A stretch of 53,258 bases of DNA from Purshia tridentata (Eukaryota; Streptophyta; Magnoliopsida; Rosales; Rosaceae). Of the stretch, positions 1 to 10,954 are shown in pieces. Under the pieces are notes generated by a model. It saw only the letters and a list, made by a program, of their open reading frames with translations, ran no database searches and was not told the origin of the DNA. A program made the position numbers and the translations under genes. Location of the stretch: the NCBI GenBank assembly GCA_003254885.1, contig QANT01006660.1, forward strand, positions 1 to 53,258. The letters are read 5' to 3'. Positions within the stretch are counted from its first letter, which is position 1, and each line of letters begins with the position of its first letter.

Positions 1-90
1 TTTGAAGGGGAGAAATTTCGTGCTCTCTTCCCCCAATTACTTTCTCTGGGCACCCAAGTCAGTCAAGTGGATAGTTAAAGAGAAACCCCA

Positions 91-236
91 GAGAACAAAG
101 GTGTGAATGTGACTTCCACTTGCCTTCAATGGTGCGTTGCATATTTCGGAAGCTTCGGAACCGTAACGTACCCTAACAAGACAATATTATATGAGAACAT
201 AGGTGTGAATGTGACTTCCACTTGCCTTTAATGGTG
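91..236. repeat. Short direct repeat upstream of the RLP gene
   Basis: A segment of about 44 bases at 91-134 recurs at 193-236 with about two differences, an offset of 102 bases. Both copies contain gaatgtgacttccacttgcc. The two copies lie in the 5' flank of the receptor-like protein gene. The surrounding 740 bases hold no convincing gene. Short open frames exist on both strands, but they overlap each other and resemble no family I know. Confidence 0.7.
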
Positions 237-744
237 TATCCCCAAACCCCATCTTCTATTCCGTTCACACATATGTTCCCATTGAGGAATTTTCCAACTC
301 CACCATCATTGAAGCCACCACATCCAACTTTCCAATTTTCCCTGGTTACAAATAGATAGATGGGAGAAGACTTCAAAGTCAAGCAAACGACAAATCTCAT
401 GGAGGCATATTCCAGCTTCACCGGATTAATCATCTTTATTTGCTTATGACCAGGAAATGGGCGTTGTCTCTGTTAATACGAACCCCAGAGCACGCAAGAA
501 TGAAAAAGGTCTACAAAAACAACTTTTTGGCAAGTCGTTTTGTCCTAGTTTACACGTCCAACTGGTCCCATCATCAATGTAGATTGAAGCTTCATCCCAT
601 TTTCCGGGTTGCATTGGGAGAGACTTCAAAGCCAAGGCAATGAGTAAAAACCTCAAATGAGAAGCCTTTACAACCAGGTTAAAAAGCCACCAGACCCATC
701 AACACTTCTTCACTTTCCCTCAGTTCTCTAAAAGATTATCCAAA

Positions 745-3700
745 ATGAAAACTTATTTGCTCCGTTACTTGCTCCTAGTCTTGATCATTCTCTGTTCTAA
801 TATCATCCCTGCAGTTCACACCCAATGTCTTGAAAACCAGCAATCATCATTGCTCCATTTGAAGCAAAGCCTAATGTTCAATACTAATGATTCCTCCACG
901 CTTATATCCTGGAATTCAAGTACCGACTGTTGTTCTTGGGTTGGTGTTACTTGTAATAATGGGCATGTTGTTGGTCTTGACATTAGCGGCGAATCTATCG
1001 TCAGTGGAATTGACAATTCAAGCCATCTCTTTGCTCTTCAACATCTTCAAAGCCTCGATTTGTCCTTTAACGACTTCAATCGCTCTCAAATTCCATCTGC
1101 CATGGGAAAGCTTATAAATTTGAGGTATCTAAATTTAAGCTATAGTAATTTTTCCGGGCCAATTCCTATTGAAATTTCATGCCTGAAAAGTTTGGTTATC
1201 CTTAATTTTGTTGCAAACAATTTAGAACTTGAGAACCATAATTTCAGCATGCTTGTCCAGAACTTGACAAAGCTTGAAGAGTTACTTCTTGATTTTGTAA
1301 ATCTGAAAGCACAGGGGAATCACTGGTCTCAAGCCATATCATCTTCACTGCCAAACCTGAGGGTGCTAAGCTTGTCCCATTGTGGTCTTTCAGGCCCCAT
1401 CCATCAGTCCCTTGTTAAGCTTCATTCACTATCTGAGCTTCAATTGGATGGTAACAATATCTCTGCCCCTTTTCCAGGATTCCTTGCCAATTTCTCAAAA
1501 TTGACTTCCTTAAGTCTCTACTCATGCGGGTTGTATGGATCAGTTCCCAAAGAGATATTCCAAATACCTACTCTACAAATTATTTACCTTTCTGATAATG
1601 ACCAACTTGAGGGTTCCTTACCAGAATTTCCGAAGAATGGATCTCTTCGAAATTTGGTTCTGTCCAGGACAAAATTTTCAGGATTATTGCCGAACTCTAT
1701 TGGTGACCTCAATATGTTGTCTTATATAGATGTTTCAAATTGCAAGTTCACTGGACCAATCCCGAGGTCAATGGCAAACCTTACACAATTGTTTGATTTG
1801 GGCTTATCATCAAACAGGTTTACAGGGTCAATTCCGTTGTTCTCTGATGCCAAGAATCTAGTCTCTATGGATCTCTCTGACAATTTACTCGATGGGAGTA
1901 TTCCGCTGTCTCTATTTTGTCTTCCATTGCTGGAAGATCTATATCTTTCCAACAATCAATTCTCTGGTCAACTCCCAGAATTTTCTAATGTATCTTCGTC
2001 CAAGTTGGAATATATTGATTTGAGTAGCAACAATTTGGAAGGCCCAATACCCATCTCAATCTCTAATTTGGAAAGTCTTTCCACTCTTTCACTTTCTTCA
2101 AACAATTTCAATGTCTCACTTCCCCTTAATGATCTTCGGCAGCACAAAAATCTTATCGACCTTGATCTTTCATACAATAACTTGTGGATTAATTATAATG
2201 GCATCAATTCTTCTTCATATTTCTTATTTCCAGAGATTAAAACATTGCTATTGGCTTCTGGAAACTTGAGAACATTCCCTGATTTCCTGAGAAATCTATC
2301 CAAATTAAATTATTTGGACCTTTCAGAAAACCAGATACATGGCAAAATTCCAAATTGGGTGTCGAGGCTTCAATACCTAAATCTTTCTTGTAACTCCCTG
2401 GTAAGTCTAGAAGATCCTTTACTTAATATTTCCACTTCTTCTCTAAAGGTGCTTGACCTTCATTCTAACCAGCTTCAAGGACAAATCCCAATTTTCCCAC
2501 GAGGTGTCGAATATTTGGACTGCTCAAGGAATAATTTCAACTCTAGTATACCCGCTGATATTGGAGATTTCCTCAAGTATCCTAAATTCATCTCTCTTTC
2601 GAGCAATAACCTGCATGGGATCATTCCAAGATCTATGTGCAATATGCAAGCTCTTCAGGTACTTGATCTGTCTAATAATTTGCTAAATGGAACGATTCCG
2701 CCGTGCTTGATTGCGATGCCGAACCTAGCAGTACTTAAGTTAAGAAGAAACAGCCTTACTGGAAATATTTCTCTTAACTCTTACTATAATTCTAATTTAC
2801 ATACGCTAGACCTCGGTGAAAATCAGTTAGTAGGTCAGCTTCCAAAATCTCTAGCCAACTGCACAAAGTTAGAGGTTTTAAATCTTGGAAACAATAAGAT
2901 AACAGATACTTTTCCATGCTTGTTGAAAGATATATCCTCCCTGCGTGTCCTAGTTTTGCAGTCCAATAAATTTTATGGGCATATTGGATGTCCTAAGACC
3001 AATGGCACCTGGCCAATGCTTCAAATCATAAACCTAGCCCACAACAACTTTAGCGGTGAAATACCTGGAAGAGATTTGACATCTTGGCAGGCAATGATGG
3101 CTACTCAAGATGATGCCTCATTAAAGCTCAATGATCAGCTTGGCTTTATAGGAAATGGGACTTCTTATCAGGACACAATAATAGTTACCTACAAAGGTAG
3201 AGAGATGGAGCTAGTAAAGATTCGAACCATCTTCACTTCAATTGACTTCTCGTGCAACAAATTCAATGGATCAATACCAAAGGAAATGGGAGAACTCATA
3301 GCACTTTATGTTCTCAACTTGTCCAGTAATACTCTTATTGGTGAAATTCCATCCTCATTTGGTAAAATGCATCAACTGGAGTCTTTAGACCTCTCAAACA
3401 ATAATTTGGGAGGGCAAATTCCCCAAGAGCTTGTAAAACTCAATTTCCTTTCATTCTTGAATCTTTCAGAGAATCAATTGGTTGGCAAGATCCCAACCAG
3501 TACTCAGTTTTCAACATTTCCCAAAGCTTCCTTTGTAGGTAACAAAGGGCTATGGGGTCCTCCTTTGACAGCAGATAACATAGCAGGGTTGCCACCACGG
3601 TCAAATGGAAGCCATCAAGATTCTGGACATGCTGAGATTGATTGGGATCTTCTAAGTGTTGAAATTGGATTTATATTTGGCTTTGGAATTGCCATTGCGT

Positions 3701-3840
3701 CACTTGTATTTTGCAAGAGATGGAGGATATGGTATTACAGAGCTATGTATAAAATGCTTCTCAAGATATTCCCTCAGCTAGAACAAAGAATTGGCAATCA
3801 CAGAAGGCATGTTCACATAAATCAAAGGTGGGCAAGTTAA
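745..3840 (+). CDS. LRR receptor-like protein (Ve1/Cf-9 class, no kinase)
   Basis: Single-exon gene of 1031 residues, starting at the first ATG of the frame. Domain order is that of plant RLPs: a hydrophobic signal peptide (about 1-26), a cysteine-paired LRRNT cap with DCCSWVGVTC at 61-70, then about 30 plant-type extracellular LRRs (LxxLxxLxLSxNxFxGxIP) carrying many N-glycosylation sites. Near residue 800 an island segment rich in charged residues (TYKGREMELVK) interrupts the LRRs, followed by four or so final repeats, an acidic stretch (EIDWDLL, from about 964) and one membrane span at about 973-990 with GxxxG spacing. A basic tail of about 40 residues ends the protein. There is no kinase domain. 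Known RLPs of this class act at the plasma membrane with SOBIR1/BAK1-type kinases to sense apoplastic ligands; the ligand here is unknown. Length and domain completeness suggest a functional gene. Confidence 0.93.
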   Translation: MKTYLLRYLLLVLIILCSNIIPAVHTQCLENQQSSLLHLKQSLMFNTNDSSTLISWNSSTDCCSWVGVTCNNGHVVGLDISGESIVSGIDNSSHLFALQHLQSLDLSFNDFNRSQIPSAMGKLINLRYLNLSYSNFSGPIPIEISCLKSLVILNFVANNLELENHNFSMLVQNLTKLEELLLDFVNLKAQGNHWSQAISSSLPNLRVLSLSHCGLSGPIHQSLVKLHSLSELQLDGNNISAPFPGFLANFSKLTSLSLYSCGLYGSVPKEIFQIPTLQIIYLSDNDQLEGSLPEFPKNGSLRNLVLSRTKFSGLLPNSIGDLNMLSYIDVSNCKFTGPIPRSMANLTQLFDLGLSSNRFTGSIPLFSDAKNLVSMDLSDNLLDGSIPLSLFCLPLLEDLYLSNNQFSGQLPEFSNVSSSKLEYIDLSSNNLEGPIPISISNLESLSTLSLSSNNFNVSLPLNDLRQHKNLIDLDLSYNNLWINYNGINSSSYFLFPEIKTLLLASGNLRTFPDFLRNLSKLNYLDLSENQIHGKIPNWVSRLQYLNLSCNSLVSLEDPLLNISTSSLKVLDLHSNQLQGQIPIFPRGVEYLDCSRNNFNSSIPADIGDFLKYPKFISLSSNNLHGIIPRSMCNMQALQVLDLSNNLLNGTIPPCLIAMPNLAVLKLRRNSLTGNISLNSYYNSNLHTLDLGENQLVGQLPKSLANCTKLEVLNLGNNKITDTFPCLLKDISSLRVLVLQSNKFYGHIGCPKTNGTWPMLQIINLAHNNFSGEIPGRDLTSWQAMMATQDDASLKLNDQLGFIGNGTSYQDTIIVTYKGREMELVKIRTIFTSIDFSCNKFNGSIPKEMGELIALYVLNLSSNTLIGEIPSSFGKMHQLESLDLSNNNLGGQIPQELVKLNFLSFLNLSENQLVGKIPTSTQFSTFPKASFVGNKGLWGPPLTADNIAGLPPRSNGSHQDSGHAEIDWDLLSVEIGFIFGFGIAIASLVFCKRWRIWYYRAMYKMLLKIFPQLEQRIGNHRRHVHINQRWAS

Positions 3841-4930
3841 ATGATTATGAAGAGAAATTCTTATGCTGCTGTTTTGGCCAAGCTTGTTCTGGCTTTCATT
3901 TTAGTTCTTTGCTTTTGTGGTTTATGTATTTTTTTTGTATTGTTCTGTTTGTTTGTAATCTCCCTGTAAAAGGGACTGTGGTATTTGCTTTCCTTCAAGT
4001 GAAATAAGATACATAAGTATTTTACTTCTTGCAGCATTCTTTGTCAGTGTACGTGGTATGTTTTACTTAGTGAGTGTTTTGTGTCTGATAGTTACTTTGA
4101 AAAACTCATAGCCTTCAGAATTTAGATGTGTTTTAAGGCATGTGTGTAAAGGAGCAGTGCTGGTGATCACTGCTAGGCATTTTATTGCTACAGCTATATT
4201 TGCTTAGTCTTTTCTGTTTATTTAGACTTTGGCCCCTGCATAAAAAACAAAACAAAAAAGTTAACAAGCCAGGTTTGAAAGTCTCCACTGTTAGATTTCC
4301 CCATCTTGACAATCACTATTCCAAAAAGAAAAAAATGAAAATTAAGTGATTATGAGTATATATTAATAATAATGATGACAAATATATGTTGATTATGATG
4401 ACAAAAGAGATCACAAGTGAAGTTTGTAGCATACTAGGTAATATATTTATGATATTTAACATTCATGAAATAATTTTACGGACACAATTAATATAGCTTG
4501 CGCATACATATGTAATCTCCATTAAAGTACAGTGTACAAGCCCATGATTGATGTGCATGTTCCATCTTCTTGTAATCTTATTCTCCATTAATAGTGCATG
4601 GCAAAAGGATATGGAAGGCTTTGATACATGAAGGCCTCTCTACTTCTTTTCTCTATGTTCTTCTTACACTAGTCTGATATTGCTGCCCAGAAATTAGAGA
4701 ACCAAGTAGGCACAGGTCCAATACGTACAAGAACCCGAAACCCAAGTATGCTTGCTTGTCAAAATCAAATGTTGAAGTTTAATCAAAGTTAGATGGTTTA
4801 GTCTTTTAGCGTTTGATTCAGGAATTTTGGCTGAATATTTAAGGTGACATAGCAAAGAGTTTTGCCAAAAGTGATTTTCTATTTTACGATTGGAGGCTTT
4901 ATACAAAGAGTGATTATATTTTCACATGTA
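3841..4930. other. RLP 3' flank and gene-free AT-rich DNA
   Basis: The first roughly 180 bases look like the RLP 3' UTR: T-rich, with an AATAAG-type polyadenylation-like word near 4004. The rest is AT-rich, with simple A-runs and no convincing open frame on either strand. Confidence 0.5.
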
Positions 4931-4939
4931 AATATTTAT

Positions 4940-5805
4940 AAACTCTCTAGTTAGAGATTAATTTTCTCATAACCTCCACCCAAAATAAACTCTCCCAAAA
5001 CTCTCAATTATACACTTTAACATTTTTCAAAACCCCCTAGCCAACCTATAACTATCTAAAGTTGACTTTTCATTTTTAGAATTTCAATTATACCATTTTT
5101 ATTTGTTTTTAATTTTAATAAAATTTATTTATATTTTTTTAATTTCAGAAATACCATTTTTTATTCATTTTTTTATTTTAGTCCGTAATTCTAAACCCCC
5201 TACCACCTAGAAAAATTGTCTAAACCTTCTAGAAACTCTCATAACTTCCTAAAAATTATAATATTTTTTTTATCTTTCTGACGCGCTCTCTGACGTATTC
5301 TAACATGTGCTCTGACGCGCGCCCAGTGTAACTGTATTTTAGTAAAAGTGTAACTATTTACTTAGTGAAGATGTAACTGTTTGTTTAATGAAGGTGTAGA
5401 TATTTTTAGTGAATGTGTAATTTTTTTTAGTCAAGGTGTATATAACTGGTTTTTTATTTTTTTACCGACCTACAAGTTTTTTTAAAAAATAGTATAATTA
5501 TTTATAGTTATTTTTTTATGTAATTGTATTTCTAAAATTCTGTTTTAATTTTAGTGTAACTATATTTTTGAAATATACAATGTAACTGTTTGTTCAGTGT
5601 AACTGTATTTTTGGACGCGCATCAGTCCTTGTTAGTCCACGTGTCAGTTTGCATCAGAGTGCGTCAGCGCCCATCAGATTTCGTTTGAAGGGCAAAAAAG
5701 GTATTATAAGTTCTAGGAGATTTTAGGGGGTTTTGGGAGAGTTCCTAGATGGGTGGGGGCTTAAGAAAAGTTTGTTGGTAGTTAGGGGGTTTAGAAAAAG
5801 TTACC
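4940..5805. mobile_element. Non-autonomous DNA element with degenerate ends and an internal minisatellite
   Basis: The left side (about 4960-5035) and the reverse complement of the right side (about 5700-5800) share blocks such as ctcccaaaac and aaaccccct, arranged as an imperfect inverted repeat. Inside, about 5320-5430 is a degenerate tandem array in which agtgtaactgt recurs at roughly 20-30 base spacing and again at 5590-5620. GC-rich islands containing gacgcg occur at about 5280-5320 and 5612. No coding capacity is visible. The combination of foldback ends and internal repeats suggests a non-autonomous class II element; the superfamily is not determinable by eye. Confidence 0.5.
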
Positions 5806-6720
5806 CTATTTCCACCTCCATGTCCTATTTCCCCACACATGTTTTAATAAAGAAAAACAACAGCAAATTTATCCTTTTTTGAAATGACCTTTAAGGACTT
5901 GATTAAAAAAAAAAAGAAATAAATCTACTCTACCCACCCCTCACTATTCACCCACCTCCTTACAACAACTTAAACTTCATAACCTTAAATTCTTTCTTTT
6001 CTTTTCTCATATCATAATTATATTGTTTTTGGGTGATGGACAATCAAATTGACGTCAGATAGAATTTACGTAGTGAAAAAGTAAACAAAACAATTTTTTT
6101 CTACAAGATGCTATCAAAGGACTGCAACCAAAGACATCAACTGTTGTTGGTCTTTTGATTATGTAGTTACATATGCTCTCATAATATAAAATCTAGGCTG
6201 CAGAAGATGGAACCCATGTTCTTTGGTAGAAGGCTAGAAGTTAGCAAGTGAACTTCATTGAAATTTTAAGGTTGAATGACCAAAGCAGCTGATCAATGAT
6301 CCATGGATCTTACCCCAATTCATCTATATAGCTTGGCAGAAAATTTGATACCATATAAATCATGGAATTCCTATATATGTGTGTATCTGTATATATATAT
6401 AATTCTTGACAAATACATGGAAGTATAATTTTATTTTGTCAATAAATTGTTTTCAGTTATGTCATATTTAACTGAAGCGATTTTGGAATAAAATTTTTTT
6501 TTAAAACAAAAAAGGTGGTTGGGATAATAGTTAAAAGGGTGAGAAGAGTATTTATTAAGTCCGTATTTCAGTTTTTACATCAAAAGGTATTATAGAAATA
6601 ATGAGAGGTATGAAGAGTAAATTAATATTTGTTTTAAATTTAATGGTGGGTGTAAAATTAAGGTAGATGGAGAAATAGGATAGAGGGGTGGAAATATAAC
6701 TAAAAGAGTCTTATTCTAGC
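5805..6720. mobile_element. Candidate foldback element
   Basis: The motif tatttccacc followed by cctatttc near 5808-5845 is repeated in reverse complement at about 6665-6700 (gaaatagga then ggtggaaata). The outer roughly 120-200 bases on each side are similar in AC-rich versus GT-rich composition. The interior has no gene. Boundaries and target-site duplications could not be fixed. Confidence 0.4.
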
Positions 6721-6856
6721 TTTACATACATACAAGGAAAGTAAATATACACAAATTAAAACTGTTTATTCTACTTCCTAAAATAAAGGGAATAACTTGT
6801 TGACATGACATTGTTACCCAAAACATTCAAACAACCATATATATATATATATATAC

Positions 6857-7070
6857 AGTGCTTCTCTAGAGAGGATGTCCGCAAATTTTAAAATTTACGG
6901 ACGTGGATAAAGGGTGGACAATATGCGGACAATGTGTGGATATAAAATTGTAAAACATGCTGCTAAAACATCAGAACTTGTTGCAAACACAAAATTTGTG
7001 TCTACATATTGTCTGCACTTTGTCCATCATTTGTCCGTGTCCGCAAAATAAAAAAAATGCAGTCATTCTC
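6857..7070. mobile_element. MITE-like hairpin, about 210 bp
   Basis: The left half (about 6880-6965) reads gtccgcaaatt...acggacgtgga..gtggacaatatgcggacaatgtg. The reverse complement of the right half (about 6990-7050) carries the same order of ggacaa, gacaatatg and acaaa words, so the element folds back on itself around about 6970-6985. It is flanked by TA microsatellites (6839-6856 and 7082-7094), a common MITE insertion environment. No coding capacity. Confidence 0.6.
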
Positions 7071-7099
7071 ACTTAAGAAAATCTATATATATATTTAGA

Positions 7100-7462
7100 G
7101 GCTCCTTCAAGTGTGAAATCTCACATTTAAGTTTATTTGTGGGATGCGACAAATGGGCCCACTCCATTTAGTTTTTTAACAATCCGAACCGTCCATTTTT
7201 TATGTCTCTATTCAAAGATCATCCTTGCAAAAAAATAGTCAAATCGAAAACTATTTACCTATCTAACTTTGATCAAACAAATACATGGTTTTTTTAAAAA
7301 TATTTGGTTAGTCTATTTTTTTAATCAAAGTTAGATAGGCAAATGATTTCCAATTTGGCTAATTTTTTGCAAAAATGATTTTTGAACATATATATATATA
7401 TATATATATATCTAAAGAATAGAATGTTTAGATAGTTGAAATAATATATGGAATGTTTAGTG
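7100..7462. mobile_element. Palindromic MITE, copy 1 (right end lost)
   Basis: Begins ggctccttcaagtgtg, followed by tctcacattt. The centre is a hairpin: an arm around 7240-7262 with ctatctaactttgatcaaac is matched in inverse by one around 7320-7345 with atcaaagttagataggcaaa. Compared with copy 2 at 7477-7874, the right terminal roughly 70 bases are missing and a TA microsatellite (about 7390-7411) has expanded inside the right arm. Confidence 0.7.
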
Positions 7463-7476
7463 TGAATATATATATT

Positions 7477-7874
7477 GGCCCCTTCAAGTGTGAGATCTCA
7501 CATTTAAGCCTATTTGTGGAATAAGGCTGATGAGCCCACTCCATGTAGTTTTTCAACAATCCAAACTGTCTAGTTTTTAGGCCTCTATTCATAATCATCC
7601 TTGTAAAAAATTAGCTAAATCGGAAATCATATGTCTATCTAACATTGATTGAACAAATATACGATGCTATTAAAAATATTTGATTCGTCTATTTGTTTGA
7701 TCAAAACTAGATAGGCAAATGATTTTTAATTTGTCTAATTTTTTGTAAGAATAATCTTTGAATAAAGACATAAAGAATAGATGGTTCGGATCGTTAAATA
7801 TTATATGAAGTGGGCCCCATGAGAGATCTCACAAATAAAATTATTTATAGAATCTCACATTGGAGGAAGGAGCC
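7477..7874. mobile_element. Palindromic MITE, copy 2 (both ends present)
   Basis: About 398 bases with inverted ends: left ggccccttcaagtgtgagat, right ending in ggaaggagcc preceded by tctcacattgg. The whole element folds back, with ctatctaacattgattga on the left against tagataggcaaatga on the right. The subterminal words gggcccca/tgagcccact and agatctcac are also mirrored. It is the intact relative of the copy at 7100-7462. The flanks are TA-rich, so a target-site duplication cannot be read. Confidence 0.78.
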
Positions 7875-7899
7875 TGTATATATATATATATATATATAT

Positions 7900-10891
7900 A
7901 GCCAAGCTCTGTTGTAGGATACTACAAATAACCTTATTTGTAGTCCTACATGGATAGCCGTTAGATCTGGTTTAATGAACATCTAAGGCTGTGATTAGTT
8001 TGAGCCTTGTGACCCATCTGAGCTCCCCCAAGCATCCAAACCCGGAATCAGCCTTGCTTTCCTCATGCAGCCAACCCCCTTCCATTCCAGCCAGAACGAC
8101 ACCGGAGAACGAAGGAAGACGCCATCCTTTTTTGGTTCCTAAGTCACACGAATCAAGAAAAAACGCGCAGATCGCCCACCAGCGTCTCAGTAAGAAGACG
8201 ACGATGCAATGGAGGCGACCTGGAAGAACTACCCAATCTGTAGAGACCAGTAGACGACATCATTGAGTCAAGGTAGGGGTCTGGGTTATTGGGTTTAGAG
8301 ATTGTATTTTGATTTAGCCATGGATTTTTAGCAATGGGTTTTCATCCCTTAGTTCGATTCTTGGGTTTGGAATGGGAAAAAGAAATATTGATGTTATTTC
8401 AAAATTGCCCAATATTTCTCCATTCTTTAACATCAATATTTCTTAGTTTATTAGTTCGATTCTTGCGTCACTATTGACTACTCCTTAGTTTTCTCCATTC
8501 TTTGAATCAGCATTTTCATTAAAGTCTTTTGATTGTTTATTAGTAGTTAATCAAAACTGTCCTTTGCAGTTCTCAGGAGGAAACATAATCTTGGGTGATA
8601 GTCAAAATTTTACTGACTACCCGATCTGCAGATTCGAACTAAAAGAGAAATATTCATGGTTAAAGAAGATCCCAAGAAGCATTGCTTTTTCTCCTTCTTT
8701 GGAGGGTAGAAAAGCTATCCCATTTTTGAAGTTATAGTGCTCAAATTGGAAGATGTAAGGAGATTCCAAGTTTCTTTGCTTGTGTTTATCTGAAGAAGTG
8801 AGAAGCTGTGTACAGAGTGGGTCAGTAAAGATTGCATTTCTTCATTTCTATGCTTGTGTTTCTCTATTGATAGCTAGGTTTAGATTTCTTGTATTAGGTT
8901 TTACTTTTTAGGGATTGCAAGTGTGTAACTCTCTAGGTAACTTGGGCTCATTTTTTTTGTTGCAATTATTTCCTATTGGATGTTCAAGGATAATATGCTG
9001 TATTTACTCCACTGAGAATCAAGGAGAATTGGTACATGTCTCTTGAATTTTGTGGATTCGAAAATTCATCATGCCTTATCTTTACATTATCATTTGATGA
9101 ATTTGGCATTGACCTCTCTTTTCTTTTGCTGTGATATGTGGAAGTGGTACTAATGTATTAAGAATTCACCATGTTAAAACTAAAGACGATAAATAAGATG
9201 CGAGAAAAAATGGATTTATTTTCAACCTCCATCCTTGTTCACCTTATACAACTTAACTACAGAGATGTTTACATGGTATGGAGTTTGCACCCAAACGAAA
9301 GCTTAACTTTCTACCCAGTCACTTTCATCAGTGGGCTTCTCCGTCCGTTCACCACAAAGTTCTTGTGACAAGAAACAAAAGCTTGAAATCCGAATGCCAT
9401 TTTCATCTGCTAGAATCATTCACAATAGATTCCTGTGAATGGGAACTTTACTGTATGTTTACATTAGTTGGTAATGTCTTTCAGCCAAGATGAAGCTTTG
9501 TTTCCCTCCAAACCAACTCAACAGTAACTTTCTTTTCCTGTACTCGCTAGGGAACCTCTGGCGTGCAGCTTGAAAAATTACACTAACTTCCGTTGGATGA
9601 TGAGCATGGTCATCATATATGTGGCATCCATATATTGTTCCAATCATCTCGAAACGTCTCGAAATGCCCATAAAATTGCTTAAATGCAACCTCACACAAT
9701 TAATTGTATCATTAATTTGACTTTGGTCGCTGAGCAATGCTATTACAGTGGCAATAACCTGCACAATGCCTCAAGATTAGATGAAACAATAATTGAATGA
9801 ATTACCGGCCTCCTATATGTTCAATCTTACTAATCAAAGCAATGTCAGTAATACGAAATGAAAATCCAATCCACCTAACTTAATTAGAACAACGGTATGC
9901 AGACAAAGCTTCTAGAATACCTACCACTTGAACTTATCTGCTAGACCAAAAATTAGAGTACCTATCCCATATAGAATGAGATGTCTGCCCACTCTCATTA
10001 GGTTCAGGAAGTTTTTGAAAGTAGCTTTTACTGCGTCCTCATTTTGAAAAACATCAACATGCTCCCAGTCCAGATTTGTTACAGCAACTATATAATGTGA
10101 TAGTCCCAGGAAGCAACCATCATATTCATTAGTGAAAAAATTATCAGTTCTAGGCTTTAAGCATAAGTAAATTCTACCTGCAAATCAATACCAAGAATAA
10201 ATACCAGTGAAAGAATTATCAGCTCTGTGATGGTCGTTCTAGCTAAATAACTTGAGGATTTCTTTTTCCCATTCCAAACCCAAGAATCAAACTCCATCAA
10301 TTTAATTTAAAAAGAAATCAACAACATTAAATTGAACTCCAAGATCTTTCCCATCAAATAAACTGAAATTCATGACTCCAGACCCATTGCTAAATCAACA
10401 TCCATGGCTAAATCAAAATTGAATTTCTAAACCCAATAACACAGACCCGTACCTTTACTCAACGACATCATCTAAACGTCTCTGCAAATCGGGCCGTTGG
10501 TGGGCACAGGTTCTTCCAGGTCGCCTCTGCTCAGATGGCGTCTTCTCCGGCCTATTTCCCTTCTTCTCCGGCGTCGTGTCTGGGTTTGAATGGGTAGAGC
10601 AGGTGCGACTTGGATGGGTCTGGGTTGCTTCGCGCGACTCGGGAGTGAAGCTTCATGGGTCTCCTGCCGCCGTTTCCCTTCTTTTCCGACGTCGTTCTAG
10701 TTGGAATGGAAGAGGGTTGGCTGCGTGAGTAAAGCAGGGCTGGTTCCGGGTTTGGGTGCTTGGGGGAGCTCAGATGGGTCATAAGGCTCAAACTAATCAC
10801 AGCCTTAGATGTTCATTAAACCAGATCTAACGGCTACCCGTGTAGGACTACAAATAAGGTTATTTGTAGTATCCTACAACAGAGCTTGGCT
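7900..10891. mobile_element. 3 kb non-autonomous DNA transposon with long terminal inverted repeats
   Basis: The left end, agccaagctctgttgtagga, is repeated exactly in reverse complement at the right end (10872-10891). Inverted similarity continues inward for about 490 bases on the left (to about 8390) and about 640 on the right (from about 10250), with insertions and deletions between the arms. The inner shared block includes cttgggtttggaatgggaaa (about 8365 and inverse about 10262). The middle (8390-10250) is not repeated. It carries a broken Mur-ligase fragment on the minus strand (separate entry) and otherwise unassigned DNA. No transposase is visible. Long TIRs plus captured host DNA are typical of Pack-MULE-type elements, but no 9-base target duplication is seen: left flank TA repeat, right flank gctaccatg. 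The superfamily is therefore open. Confidence 0.8.
9459..10088 (-). pseudogene. MurC-like (UDP-N-acetylmuramate-L-alanine ligase) gene fragment inside the transposon
   Basis: Two homologous blocks lie in order on the minus strand. Block A (about 10087 down to 9921) reads VAVTNLDWEHVDVF, then AVKATFKNFL and VGRHLILYG. That is the Mur-ligase central-domain signature with the conserved N and H of TN(I/L)xxxHxD. Block B (about 9764 down to 9459) reads SRRFEMIGTIYG, then YDDHAHHPTEV and QAARQRFP, the MurC C-terminal hinge and DDYAHHPTE signature. Block B is preceded by a normal 3' splice site (gtgcag), so genomic DNA with introns was captured, not a cDNA. The ATP-binding P-loop domain and extreme C-terminus are absent, a stop codon ends block A, and block B loses homology after QRFP. 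It cannot encode a working ligase. Family assignment is from recognised motifs; the transcript status is unknown. Confidence 0.75.
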
Positions 10892-10954
10892 GCTACCATG
10901 CATATCCTATATTTAGATGGCAAATTATATACATGCCTAATATGTTAATGATTT

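Noticed and set aside
9171-9493. Open frames inside the 3 kb transposon on the plus strand
   Set aside because: Short, overlapping in two frames and without any domain. The MurC-like signal is on the other strand.
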